Origin: a virus
DNA length: 64,000 bases
Direction: 5' to 3' (one strand)
Virus record (IMG/VR): IMGVR_UViG_3300025151_000024
Span: 17,435 to 81,434 of that record
The position numbers were made by a program, and so were the translations under genes. Shown piece by piece: positions 22,901-30,542 of this stretch. The notes under the pieces were generated by a model. That model had not been told where the DNA came from. It saw only the letters and a list, made by a program, of their open reading frames with translations, and ran no database searches. Within the stretch, counting starts at the first letter, position 1; each line of letters begins with the position of its first letter.

Positions 22901-25900
22901 TAGTACCATCATCATCTAGTTCTATTTCGTAAAGGAAATCTCCAACTGAAAAATTAACTGAAGTGAGATAATCAAAACCAAAATCAGGGAATAATTCTAA
23001 CTCTTCGGGTAATAAACTAACTAGAGCAATACCCATTCCATCACTACCGTCATTATCTTCTACTACTCCTACAATACTTTGGATTTCACCAGTGGCTCTT
23101 TTTGGCTTAATACGGTCAGCGTGAGGGTTACTTTCAGGCCCAGCCTTGAATTCTACAGCGCTAACATATTGTCTAAGGCCGTAATCTACATTCCCACCTT
23201 GTGTTTGAGCACTAGCAGCGTCATAGTAAAAATTACTTCTATTTTCATATCCTACGCTCTTTGTGAAAGGTTCATGTCCAATTGGTGCTAATGTTTCTTT
23301 AGGGATAGAGCCGCTCATAAAAACGGGTAATCCTATATCATATTCCTCTCTAAAAGCGTCAGTAGCCCCCCATTTATAGTCAGGAATTCTAAGATATCCA
23401 TCTGTTGCTGGGTCATTGTCATACAAAGCCCAAGCGCCACTTCTTAGGAAGATTCTTCTAAATCTAGGAACGTTATCAATAGATTGGTACATATCAGTAT
23501 AGGCTGTACCCGCAGCAGCGGTATTTGCCGCAGGGAATTGCGTATGGTTAGTGACGTATAATTTTAGATAATTAGACAAAGAAGTATCAAACCTTTGAGT
23601 GATAATCGCATCATTTACAGATTCATCTTTAGAAATTGAATACGAATATGCTTCGTGTTTAGCCCTGTCAGAATTAAATCCAGCGCCCGGTCTTTTTCCA
23701 ACTGGAGAAGGATTCCAAGAATGTGCAGTGTAAGTGGCATCAATGTGGAATTTCAAAGAATTATCAGGACCGGGATGTGTATGTGTTAGAATGTTATCAA
23801 AAATTTGTTGTTCAAAAATAGGTATTTCCACCATAGCCCTTGTACTAGCATACTGCGTTCCTAATTGATAATCATGATTCACACTACTTCCTGACTGAAA
23901 CATTCTGTCGTTTACAGTCGTTCCATCTGCACTGAAAGAATCTGTACCAAAATGTGGGTCTGCACAAAGAACGAAAGAAACACTAGTTGCCGTTGAACTA
24001 AGCGTTACATTGGATGTTTTCCCAATACCTTTTAGCCAATTTTCAAAAGAAGAATAGACTTTTCCTACTGCATCTGTGTATTTTTGCACATTCACACTAG
24101 ACTCAAGTGTATGCGTGAAAGTTCTAGTTGCGGTGCTGCTTCCTGTAGCGGCATTATTCATAGTCAAAGTTGTAGCAGAATCAATAGACTCAATGATTGT
24201 ATTTGCTGGTATTTGAGAGCCGCTAACACTCATACCTACTACTAAATTAGTAGTATCAACACTAGTTAGAGATGTAGATGTATTAGTTGCTGACGATAAA
24301 CTGTAAGAATCTGTGAAAGTAAAACTAGTGCCGTTTTTAGAATCGTATAGGGCGTTACTTCCATCCTCAAGATACACTCTTCCAATTTTTGCAAACCCAT
24401 AAGTTCCCCAACTAGCCATATCTGTTGAGTTATTATTGATTGGAACTACATTCAAAGTTCCTACACTACTAGCATAAGAAACAGATTTGGTATTTACATG
24501 GAATGACCTTTGTGTAGAAAACGGATGCCTAGATAGAATACTAGGGTCATAGGTTGGGCGTATATCGCTACCACCTTGTCCAAGCCCACCAAGAGTTACT
24601 GTAACCACTGGTGCATTCGGCTCAATTTCCTTTACCACATGAGAATCAGGGCTTCCCTTACCTGTTTTTGAAACATTTTGGTTTACAATGTTTTGATTTG
24701 AACCGTAACAGGTGATTACTGTCTTCTTCACCCCATCGTCTTCTTTCTCATCAACAGAACTAATGCGAGCCTTAGACATCAAGAAATACAAAGAAACATT
24801 ATTTGTTTCGTCAATATCTTCTGCTAAACTTCTCAAACGATACAATTGATTAATTCTTTCTCGATTTGATGGTTGAATGTAAAATCGTAAATTTGCAGAG
24901 GCATTCCCCTCTATCGCTACATTATCTATAACGTCAAACATTTCATGGATTTGGGTATGGCTAGATGTTGTTCCTAAATCGAATTCACCATTAGAAGGAG
25001 AACTAATTACAGTAGAAGGCTCTCTTCTTGAATAAGTTGTTTTATCATTTAGATTTCTATTCTTAGGAGATACTCTTTCTAAGAGAATACGATGGAATAC
25101 GCTGTCATGGTCAGTAGTTGTAGTGTGACTTGCGGTAACTATCTGTGGGGGCGTATTAGGTTGAGCGGTAGCAACGGAAACTGGAGTATAGTTTGCAGGG
25201 GTAAAGGATTCATCTAATTCATCATCGGCTTCATAACCCTCACTTGTATCACCCACTAAATTATGCGATTTTCCTACAATTGATACCCCATCTGATGTTG
25301 GGTTGGCTGCGACATCAATGTACCCACCCGGTGAATAAAGTGTACAATTTGCTATATCTCCATTAATAATATCAAAAACAGTACTTCCCCCACCCACAGA
25401 AGTTATTCCGGCAGGAATTGTCTTTTCAACCATCAAATACGCATTTTCAGATTCATCCCCCATACTATCTCCATTCAAGTCAATAGCGTTATAGTAAACT
25501 AAAACGGTAGATGTAAAGCCTGTATAACTAGATAGTGCTGGGCAATTTAGTACTGCTATTCTAGATTCTTTACTTGGTCTAATATGGTAATCTCGTGTTT
25601 CGGTGTTTATCGCTCCAGCATAGGGAACTGGCCCTTTCAAAACAAAAGGTCTGTAATCAAAATCTGCTCCACCAATACCAATAAGTTCTCTACTACCTGT
25701 TGGTAATCCATTACTTACAATAGCAGCAATGGAAGAAGAATTATTGAAATCTGTAATTCTGTAAGAACTAATATTACGATAGACATCAATTCTAGAATTA
25801 GGTAAAATTTGATTTTCAATGCCGGGTTGTGTAGTATCATAATTAATCTCTACAATATCAGGGCTACCATCTATTTGTTGGATAACTAATTCTTCATTAG

Positions 25901-27398
25901 CCTCCGGTAACATTCGCATAAACTCATGACCAGTAACGTGATTTAGTGTATGCCTACCATTATGCCCTAATCTAAAACTATCATCAACTGAAGTAGGCCA
26001 CGTTACAGCGAAAGGATTGTTTGTATCGTCAACAGTATTAGCCATTCGACTAGAATAAACAATACCATGTTGCTCAAACGGCCCTTCATCTATCGTCATT
26101 TGACCTGTTCTATCTATCATTTGTGTAGCGTAATGGAGCGGCTGGTATGGATATCCTGAAGCCCCATCAATTAGTAAATCAGCACTAATAATTACGAAAT
26201 GATTGTCTACAGAAGTTCTTGAATGTAAAACTGGCCTCAAACCGTTCCCAAGAGATGAATTTGCAAAGTCTAGATGAATACTAGAAACCAGCATATACGG
26301 CGTGGTGTCAATATCATTTATCGAATGTAATCTAACTCTTTCAGGGGGTGAAGTGTTAAGGAGTTTAGTAGAATGGTCGTAAGCACCCGGATTTATTAAC
26401 AAATTAAACGGTACATGAGGGATACTTCTTGTGTTTGTTGTGCCCGGTGAAGTAACTGCATCTGCGACCTTGTAATCTCCACTAGAATAAGTGCTAGATG
26501 TGAAATCAATAGTCCCGCTAGAAACAGTCTTTCCAGTTAATTCACTAGCGAGAGTAGCGGCATCAGCGTTATTTGAAAACAAAATTTTCGTTAATCCACT
26601 CACGGTAGAAGTTGAAGAATTAAACTCGTAAACAGTTGTGAAGGGTGAAATCGGCTCTTCAAATCTATACAAAGCAACTGTGCCGGAATTTTTCAAAGGT
26701 GCACTCCTTTGCACCATCGAATCATCAAATTTTGTAGAAAGATGTAAAGATTCCATTATTCCTCTAAATTCACCACCTTTTCCACCGATATACATATGCT
26801 CTTCACTATGTTGAATATTGTAATCAGGGTTGATTTCTTTCCTAACAACTAACTCACCATTAATGTAAATAACAGCATCTTTAGGTCTAAGAGCGGCCAC
26901 AATATGAATTAGAGGTCTATGTTGAAGATTTAGAATAGAGCCAGTATCATAAGAAGAGTTGAATCTATTGTAAGGCTCGTGAGGCCCACCAAAATCAGGT
27001 GGAGGGTAAACCATACCATCATAACCGTTGGTTTCACTCTCCGCAGTTGAAAGTTTTACCACTTGTTTTCCATTTGGTCTTTCTAGATGAACTTGGAAAA
27101 CACAAGGACCGGGTGTATCTACTGTACCTATCTTTAAACTAAACTGGTTTTCTTTTTCGATTATAGTTCCACCACAATCCGGCATCACCCATGCTTCAAT
27201 CGTTAAACTACTATTGAATCTATTACTCAAAACTGTGGATGTTTGCGAACCTTTAGGGTTACTAGCAAGAAAAGTAGAGGCAGTATTTCCATCAGGTGTA
27301 GTATCACCTAATTTTGTATTTCTTCCTTGAGGAACAACTACGCTATCGCTCACTCCATCAAACAAAAGCCCATGAGAAGAAGTAGCGATAATCGGCAT
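10947..27398 (-). CDS. Giant tail protein (about 5483 residues) with N-terminal LamG-like domain
   Basis: One uninterrupted 16.4-kb reading frame, a quarter of the window. Start chosen at ATG 27398 (MPIIATSSHG), 2 nt after the upstream stop and preceded by GGGTGG; an in-frame TTG lies 15 nt earlier. Residues about 10-245 read as a concanavalin/LamG jelly roll (GLLFDGVSDSVVVPQ, SLTIEAWVMPD, AVIYINGELVVRK, YIGGKGGEFRGIMESL). The rest has many aromatic, Gly- and Asn-rich beta segments with no recognised enzyme motif. Its place between tail and hub genes indicates a virion tail component, perhaps a long adhesin or baseplate scaffold. Absence of stops across such a length argues for strong selection. 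Confidence 0.75.
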   Translation of the reverse strand: MPIIATSSHGLLFDGVSDSVVVPQGRNTKLGDTTPDGNTASTFLASNPKGSQTSTVLSNRFNSSLTIEAWVMPDCGGTIIEKENQFSLKIGTVDTPGPCVFQVHLERPNGKQVVKLSTAESETNGYDGMVYPPPDFGGPHEPYNRFNSSYDTGSILNLQHRPLIHIVAALRPKDAVIYINGELVVRKEINPDYNIQHSEEHMYIGGKGGEFRGIMESLHLSTKFDDSMVQRSAPLKNSGTVALYRFEEPISPFTTVYEFNSSTSTVSGLTKILFSNNADAATLASELTGKTVSSGTIDFTSSTYSSGDYKVADAVTSPGTTNTRSIPHVPFNLLINPGAYDHSTKLLNTSPPERVRLHSINDIDTTPYMLVSSIHLDFANSSLGNGLRPVLHSRTSVDNHFVIISADLLIDGASGYPYQPLHYATQMIDRTGQMTIDEGPFEQHGIVYSSRMANTVDDTNNPFAVTWPTSVDDSFRLGHNGRHTLNHVTGHEFMRMLPEANEELVIQQIDGSPDIVEINYDTTQPGIENQILPNSRIDVYRNISSYRITDFNNSSSIAAIVSNGLPTGSRELIGIGGADFDYRPFVLKGPVPYAGAINTETRDYHIRPSKESRIAVLNCPALSSYTGFTSTVLVYYNAIDLNGDSMGDESENAYLMVEKTIPAGITSVGGGSTVFDIINGDIANCTLYSPGGYIDVAANPTSDGVSIVGKSHNLVGDTSEGYEADDELDESFTPANYTPVSVATAQPNTPPQIVTASHTTTTDHDSVFHRILLERVSPKNRNLNDKTTYSRREPSTVISSPSNGEFDLGTTSSHTQIHEMFDVIDNVAIEGNASANLRFYIQPSNRERINQLYRLRSLAEDIDETNNVSLYFLMSKARISSVDEKEDDGVKKTVITCYGSNQNIVNQNVSKTGKGSPDSHVVKEIEPNAPVVTVTLGGLGQGGSDIRPTYDPSILSRHPFSTQRSFHVNTKSVSYASSVGTLNVVPINNNSTDMASWGTYGFAKIGRVYLEDGSNALYDSKNGTSFTFTDSYSLSSATNTSTSLTSVDTTNLVVGMSVSGSQIPANTIIESIDSATTLTMNNAATGSSTATRTFTHTLESSVNVQKYTDAVGKVYSSFENWLKGIGKTSNVTLSSTATSVSFVLCADPHFGTDSFSADGTTVNDRMFQSGSSVNHDYQLGTQYASTRAMVEIPIFEQQIFDNILTHTHPGPDNSLKFHIDATYTAHSWNPSPVGKRPGAGFNSDRAKHEAYSYSISKDESVNDAIITQRFDTSLSNYLKLYVTNHTQFPAANTAAAGTAYTDMYQSIDNVPRFRRIFLRSGAWALYDNDPATDGYLRIPDYKWGATDAFREEYDIGLPVFMSGSIPKETLAPIGHEPFTKSVGYENRSNFYYDAASAQTQGGNVDYGLRQYVSAVEFKAGPESNPHADRIKPKRATGEIQSIVGVVEDNDGSDGMGIALVSLLPEELELFPDFGFDYLTSVNFSVGDFLYEIELDDDGTTRRLHYYGRIRTADSQNVAENTIALGFYNATGTTVPSWLAAGKQITLSRRSRAIINFNRTNISAIAADSILDEEYETYCAIATDWGINSTAGSTSVTITSTETTPLTSNTLGANLRVGDHVFATGGTQGYTALTPIGTISEISARDFSGSNDYTVTLTANAGATATGCQLYVSFSNAFVEDPDAILNRSWVYPYAAGGLRNGDTIWCNMTLNNPHAMEGLFSKSRGVLNENRVWKGFTGGTGTLSDEPRDSVPLENFLIGENCLETARNYVQHVNKTIEENYKALGLTAAEAPTIAYLDPYLAAEGHARVLLYDVGHDREFIAFQDIHMQVQSSAATAEIGWPRKFVKDGSLIDLAEYTATLTGGGPSWTTTQLDVANGFPSQNPYLRATQQSKFIESAYAHDIANRIGTDVLTPLSGSLPANLATSSAGATSPSIYGKAHGHHVHLGYSISGGDKNYAVGDSIQRRTSDETLLSVFATVKHEFSRIRSFESSFVVALKKLRVGTSNASLREPSTFFDTPDGTRVIPAFLSLKGVRNTTLDLSNHDESRLEHLPHWTQMDFVRRLTIDLGEVGESEGVTNIQSAANEVIRKINQAAAPKSSFQEGGSAHDPAPWWDENRAFASKDRGTHMGYIRAHIGREVQDTDGNKGFTIVIHSTVPGASGRNFCVWLDNSKGQSPYRPEFIVGHGGRWRSFWGQPDEIDGENMHPAPMPLDKNGRPFAPITTLHQLTNEENDIQTSVNSDFAPRDDNTSSPVLRAISNATGGSGFNSVNAESFESSKEQTFTEGLRTGTHAFARVNFGGLTQAGVPGWKPLAGNWGMGRTGDNSIARRYGNSSLTSYGSYVPASEISNEKIGDKQLYGIELENHKGQKSRIRFIYSQMGTPFENDNTKLPESIDEEVCVFFDDRGVGQGGFTLGHHMVGTGDATGRLTGFSSDTKKEYYGGLWNPVPAKNIALHMTTNSEYIHAPKKLVAVLSDPYDSTPTQDLTHTDLLGYLGFPKTNGRIQLTNTSGSGNTGLTLYYENRTQNDFNGPHEFYGITSELSSDTSFSNYLISPSLNWTTLVTDELLCAVTAAAINAVDVNEESGVSFDCREMLAADGRTFGEWGVKADSIRIRAFNPNRKIIPISEYFTAEVHQDYGIRAAHLEYGEIEKSLENSAEWAFGTSRAVTDANLDAGRRVDCGYIPMTLLQIKSKSFGPNSNSNSPTLIDSLNEPVNNTFIDTWRKNLNGDNFTKTSGDHILPAIDNPSLFYQGLNSSSNTLTHIYMATSGLNNSIWGFLAPACKDTGTVKSVSEVKTVSFWPGARVTVEGHQGANINSYRTVLTTLIPIAGTQSIELTQAFREGDIDNSSEGVISVKGDLDTTQQIDGIRSIGSVDSPLIVKFSGGRSSADHSVPVFFGGGFSGVVLDVNDGTMNDYSDFYTHPYASGPTGVAGIQNANEIVTSHAILDANAMMAFFPGTPLLNQHRGSLVPPAHNRDNILSPDLDSGAGTINSDHPNSVPYSTNNTVVQKPSPLVLRFAHPTARYEDHVNGTENKTTYIIFGPGQSFPFTQEIADSSSINYNTAQPHPGRVVTAGNGWTSVPEGTFLPNHIENDEGDYMPLSSTYHTARNRFHWRTQLNWETAAGKTIVGVLNQRPESGRMYGQMFVDGGSTANNDDTKRSMPLRHNSLLGFGIATGADMVFHMDGGYHPGGNWMDNQITFNPPHPKSDTILTTWGASSQLHPTAYRVAGPITTKVLDYAASEGALVSSDVDMEYIIVDATRCQNGNELATVLGAAINSFPGAGALKAIGGTHMPSMGNAMRQDRYGWVELDTFESYNNSSAPNYLDFSSSTITTKTALEQIPACGWLKADRSSSTTVPAWASYHSREVFEDSGTWKVRFYLAPNRVSNNAEFESYVTLANPSANPTIGGTDTNLYVWSKAGVHRFNNENASSRDHMCQTHFSGLVDAIDRTRPIGAVGWHGERYSYLNSLKIGTEGYSAGLGAWHSELAFSPYGISSGMLETLSHMPIVAPLARSPESLPPVDGIGSSLMTYINDPYDSSTGVTYTTNNLTYARKDTDDNAPDTLHSKPVHYDITSTLPADLAHPQGLFGHAFLVVASESEFALIAKKDRDGSIAVGDFLISKGVANNKLQYAGTTKWDERFHSQDRFIAPAHAGPNVEALIVDNTALPSYATDLGAYTFHTGSVTDLRLENANPDRAKTGDLITDLDFSLGSKNLESGITTERNVVPEFYTGTAYTSDSDYPDDFWKGDVHAFDLYKRTSALNFSTEHIVWKRMDGGNLSLPALNARGLGAVPWTTRVESDTAYTHGEKIYGNVRFSFETTNSAMFPLIQTQELQQPQLADKHREITGNVLVIPNEEIQFEEISVVDDSGETHIVEGGSPLGTVIRTFRVLDDRGVKGSSPSLANSGNKPALMVSLPDPETIPGNILVRSGFDPIMAHQNETFGSGGVLQANLDETELKHLFDSNDNGGELRLGPTYENLNWEHIDPVSNDSIKTGWVDATENAPLKTTYELHDRTLFFHVTKMGHSHTHRYPTTYTHSNGVENQVLTGSSWNSSTSVLTVNATINTRIYDADFGTKEVSDDRRFIRIYNPTTEESVVASYTGISGTTFTGVVGDVDFTDFIAAQTITDLKIVPSYYMPAGSARFYAAQRMRDHAEVSGASPDMAHTQYFTGVNSDTEAHTIYTKPVLTPMPYPRMGHHFVSATMPMLPGHWAHPAYQSVYRKHLAENSSVKGFRDRELFNEEKTPLSVSSDISSNVTDKMNPLEPEIFFSGMTATPSTPSDIHGGAFTLMFETSVKWDGYGVLGSRGNAGVINKAGGHTVVLEAAKKYSLQHHFPDPREVGAYQIVIQPNLFDSQIIGYHYYNSVQKLTSQQVHTVIGTEYVAAVGALVLYLDEATQADVRGCEVFINEIILDQEPDFGSQFNKIPPLSLFNPFGVEMSESPSFTRRAFPYSKMFSNATPSITLNIPWWSILHKVAPDDSSANGFRHLSQIKLDNYYEVSRSTFGNIGMQLTIAGYPSVYPDIYSHILQNTSLNPKATVVSSTGTTVTVDDASIFPETPYYGQKLEYVDSNGKRRTSDYTRRSGLQNGTVNVANQFTGVSATGFVSNIVDGETVIRLTRAYDTMPSVDIFTKIDKSIFATNLDRLKTGTKDTSNLHIPDAYLCMWHHNLGRPYTFYSDSTRTWNGDTNDRAIDKQSYNSMPEHFETFRYQDAIYGMSLGPFDLKIKTPNSTKDGSVTVANSTHSQAGQDQASNYIMLNRFWPCGSRGGPHSSRPDVFVQAAASWIVPRAYGSDDLYRWYDNTTIGAAYSRTNGITKAKITTGQSYRLPFGYRISLRQAINKPRWGLIPTRAALEDAISGVSATSVGFKAGPLVQIETRTWNEADGGGSKTYPTTYVGIMERLTNFAGQLGTDKYEVQVRRSDGRRMTRPFGSPVRTLRNNNKVERDWWGDEEGKGITRLVEASQYYMVDWWGNTRGEAVRRAPVRGFGIRPAWDCGDAYEYDRTNGRTPYQRVWNNGKPIFNLKNVVNSNGEVSVTTNFTIPRFGGRLNDDNTNLSTILVDVFAPTHALRIGDMGGGRGVRYPTAFNEDLLTEISAPIHTTGMVLSHNTAEPTFGEGLLRPRNDVLQADEIPRGISARLEIAEDGLLKPEAVVSDRVEEISGSSPHKDAVSRSSPRIGIDAETIEGTEKSHIVINTEAHSLHTDRNVGQRTVLHGAYSIGSQSLGYADYTNFSFNNTNGANAGVLKFSHTSNMRPLGGDYILEARNFAGLFDDTGWGVTSLTGSNKTTNPYQDTTTYTADTRRNNDTDKTIQFLVRPVRVLDKNHVEIFRSKFSALKQSDGDYFQGSAGGKYGLFVYNTPSGRTATTNLPDTRAIPNANGPYMPIIYMSTGNDAVPSSMGANLLGTEVTNFNKDTLFNTVCRLVITENTLLHHRSDAPRRKNSELIDYNIKPRFSQSLHPKGHKADVDFGTSDHTGDAA

Positions 27399-27400
27399 AT

Positions 27401-28576
27401 TCAGGCCACCCAATCCGCAGGTAAGAATACCATATTGAACCCATAAACCGACTCACCAGCATCGTGGGTGATATCTATTTTCTTCATTATACCTTGAATC
27501 CCGGTATATTCATCTCCGGTATCAAAAGTAACTCCGGCAGGTAATGTGTTTGCGTCACTAGATTTTCCAAAAGCACCTTTACCAAGACCAGTAGGCATGA
27601 AAAAATTTCTAGCAACATAAGTATCTCCACCAGCACTTATCGTGCTATTATAGGGAATTTGAATACCGCTAATAAAATCCCCATCAGATTCTCCAGTTAT
27701 TCCACTTACAAGAGAAAGCCCACCACTAGCGATTGCGGCCACTAATATGCCTAAACTTTGACCCACAGCATCTCCTAAAGAATCTATATCTGTACCGAAT
27801 TCACGAGTAGAGTTATTCATAATCCCGTAAATATCTGCTACTTTATCTCCTGCACTCTTTTTTGTTCCATCTACTCCACCTGAAAACGGCTCTATGTAAG
27901 AATCATTCCATGAATAATGCCTACTATTAACATCCCATTTTGGATAAGCAGTTTGATTCCCAAGCCTACCGGCTGTTTTTTGAGTTATCAAAACGGCAGT
28001 ACCAGTACGATTGGACTGTTCACTAGTTATAGTAGATGCTGTAAATTTTGCAGTAGCATCCGTATTTATCCAAGATGTTACAGCAGTAGCGAATTGAGCG
28101 TCAGTAATATTAGTACCACCAGTTGTTCTTACTACGATAGTATTAGCAGTTCCTGAATCATAACCAACACTAGCACCAGTAGTAAAAGCAAGCGAGTACA
28201 CCGTACCATCAGTAGACTTGAGTTTTAAACGATTAGAAGAGTCTGCTAATAAAGCAGTTATGTAAGTATTTGCAGCACCAGTTGTTTTTGCCCAATTTCT
28301 TCTATCTCCATTTGGTGTATAATAAGAAGAAAAATCAATTAGTGCTGTTGCTGCGGTAGCATCACTAGTTTTCCTGTCATCAGTAAAAACACCTTCAATA
28401 ACAATAATTGAGCGATTTTTGTTTAAATCAATAGCATATCTTCTACCCCCACTAACAGGGAGAGGAGTCACATCCACATCTCTATCAACAGTAAGGGCTA
28501 TCGAAGTGGCTTCTAATTCGATTAGTTCCTTGTTATCTTTTACAAGGCGAATTGGAGTGCCATTTGCTTCAGCCAT
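27401..28576 (-). CDS. Tail structural protein, unknown
   Basis: 391 residues from ATG 28576, which shares one base with the preceding TGA; GAGGT lies upstream. The N-terminus is beta-rich (GTPIRLVKDNKELIELEATS, RRYAIDLNKNRSIIVIEGVF), as in baseplate or distal-tail proteins that handle a ring-to-tube joint. It is followed by an Ala/Thr/Gly-rich region and a C-terminal KKIDITHDAGESVYGFNMVF segment. The position right after the tape-measure candidate fits a distal tail protein. No family was assigned. Confidence 0.5.
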   Translation of the reverse strand: MAEANGTPIRLVKDNKELIELEATSIALTVDRDVDVTPLPVSGGRRYAIDLNKNRSIIVIEGVFTDDRKTSDATAATALIDFSSYYTPNGDRRNWAKTTGAANTYITALLADSSNRLKLKSTDGTVYSLAFTTGASVGYDSGTANTIVVRTTGGTNITDAQFATAVTSWINTDATAKFTASTITSEQSNRTGTAVLITQKTAGRLGNQTAYPKWDVNSRHYSWNDSYIEPFSGGVDGTKKSAGDKVADIYGIMNNSTREFGTDIDSLGDAVGQSLGILVAAIASGGLSLVSGITGESDGDFISGIQIPYNSTISAGGDTYVARNFFMPTGLGKGAFGKSSDANTLPAGVTFDTGDEYTGIQGIMKKIDITHDAGESVYGFNMVFLPADWVA

Positions 28577-29214
28577 CACAGATACCTCGTAGCCCTTTGT
28601 TGTGTCCCCGTCTTCCTATTGGCTTCTTCTGCGATTATATTCCCTACAGCCATTGCTGCTCTTCTTTCCATAAAACCACCATGAACATTCACAGTAACAT
28701 TAGTTTCTCCGGCTTTCCGATTAATAGCCTGTACAAGCCCACCTTCATTTTCAATAAGATATCTTAGCCCATCTAAAGTAGATTCTAAACCGGCTAAAGG
28801 GTTTCTTGCAGAACCGGCCATAGCAGCCAAATCTGTACCTAATTGGGCCGAGCCGTAACTAGCAGTAGGAGTAGGAGCAACATAGCCGGGAATATATGCA
28901 TTCGCTGGCTTTCTTGGCCCTGAACCACCTCCCGCTACATTCTTTGGGTCAAAAGATAGCGTAGGAGAAGCATAACCACCAGCCAAGGCGGAACTAACAG
29001 AACCTAATGCATCTTTACCTTTATCTTCTAGAGAAGAAAAGAAAGAATCTACTTGCGTTTTGAAATTTTCAAAGGCAACAAGCCCTGTTGAAAACGCACC
29101 CGCAAGTGCGCTACCAAGACCTCCAATCAAAGAAGAAATACTTGTTAAACCCGATGAAATAAGAGAAATAGATGAACTCACAGATGCTAAAGAGGAAATA
29201 ATTGGAAGTACCAT
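28576..29214 (-). CDS. Short tape-measure-like tail protein
   Basis: 212 residues, starting in the stop region of the chaperone pair behind GGAGGACTTCTG. The first 60 residues are strongly hydrophobic Ser/Gly-rich helices (ISSLASVSSSISLISSGL). A Pro/Gly linker and a C-terminal NVTVNVHGGF plus amphipathic helix follow. Tape-measure proteins normally sit directly after the frameshifted assembly chaperones, and this is the only candidate. At the usual roughly 0.15 nm per residue it would set a tail of only about 30 nm, unusually short, so it may instead be a tail-tip membrane protein. Confidence 0.45.
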   Translation of the reverse strand: MVLPIISSLASVSSSISLISSGLTSISSLIGGLGSALAGAFSTGLVAFENFKTQVDSFFSSLEDKGKDALGSVSSALAGGYASPTLSFDPKNVAGGGSGPRKPANAYIPGYVAPTPTASYGSAQLGTDLAAMAGSARNPLAGLESTLDGLRYLIENEGGLVQAINRKAGETNVTVNVHGGFMERRAAMAVGNIIAEEANRKTGTQQRATRYL

Positions 29215-29492
29215 CAGAAGTCCTCCAATTCTAAGAATGTGTAATCAAGTGTCACGGTTTCGTTCCCCGTATTGCTTTGTGCAGAAGCCCGTTCTTGTTC
29301 TTTCCTATTTTTAGAATCAATAGCAAGCGCCCAAGAAAGCGATTGATTGAAAATTTCAGGAGACATTTGTGAGACCTCGGTTAATGATATGCCGTAATGT
29401 TTTGCGACTAAATAGGCGAACATTTGAGATTGCAGTTCTATATCTTCAGCAGTTTCTATACTGTTTTTCGATAAGAAAGTCTGCACTTTCAA
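29214..29492 (-). CDS. Tail assembly chaperone, downstream frame
   Basis: 92 codons in the -1 frame relative to the upstream chaperone, with a possible TTG start that overlaps its stop (TTGA). The sequence is helical and acidic (TAEDIELQSQMFAYLVAKHY, LDYTFLELEDF). The frame is open back through the GGGGGG run of the upstream gene, so it is probably expressed mainly as a C-terminal extension by ribosomal frameshifting, as in the lambda G/GT pair. It lies immediately before the tape-measure candidate, the canonical place. Confidence 0.6.
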   Translation of the reverse strand: MKVQTFLSKNSIETAEDIELQSQMFAYLVAKHYGISLTEVSQMSPEIFNQSLSWALAIDSKNRKEQERASAQSNTGNETVTLDYTFLELEDF

Positions 29493-29503
29493 TTGCTCGC
29501 TTT

Positions 29504-29515
29504 CGTAAACCCCCC
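29504..29515 (-). promoter_or_regulatory. Probable programmed -1 frameshift site
   Basis: On the minus strand the zero-frame codons are CAA GGG GGG TTT ACG. A tRNA on the second GGG re-pairs perfectly after a -1 slip, and reading continues as GTT TAC GAA AGC GAG CAA into the downstream chaperone frame with no intervening stop. The fused product would be about 213 residues. It lies in the gene pair where such frameshifts are conserved in long-tailed phages. I did not identify a definite downstream pseudoknot. Confidence 0.55.
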
Positions 29516-29807
29516 TTGCATCATCTGTGCTATTTCATCGGGATTAGGTAAAACTGCGCTTATTTGCTCGCCTACATATGCTGAAAGATTGAGCAACTCG
29601 TCAGGAGAAAGTTGTGGATTTGTGCGTGTAACCCAGTTACTGAAAGCGTAACGCCAATACGCCTGTAAATCAAGCGTAACATCACCTTTTGTTACAATAA
29701 ACATCTCTTGTGCTGCTTTCTGTACATCGAAAAACGACATACCTCTCACCCATATTTCCATGACCTGTTCAGGGTCATCAGGGTCTACTTGTATTTCGTA
29801 TCGTCTT

Positions 29808-30533
<726 letters not shown>

Positions 30534-30542
30534 CTTCTCACC

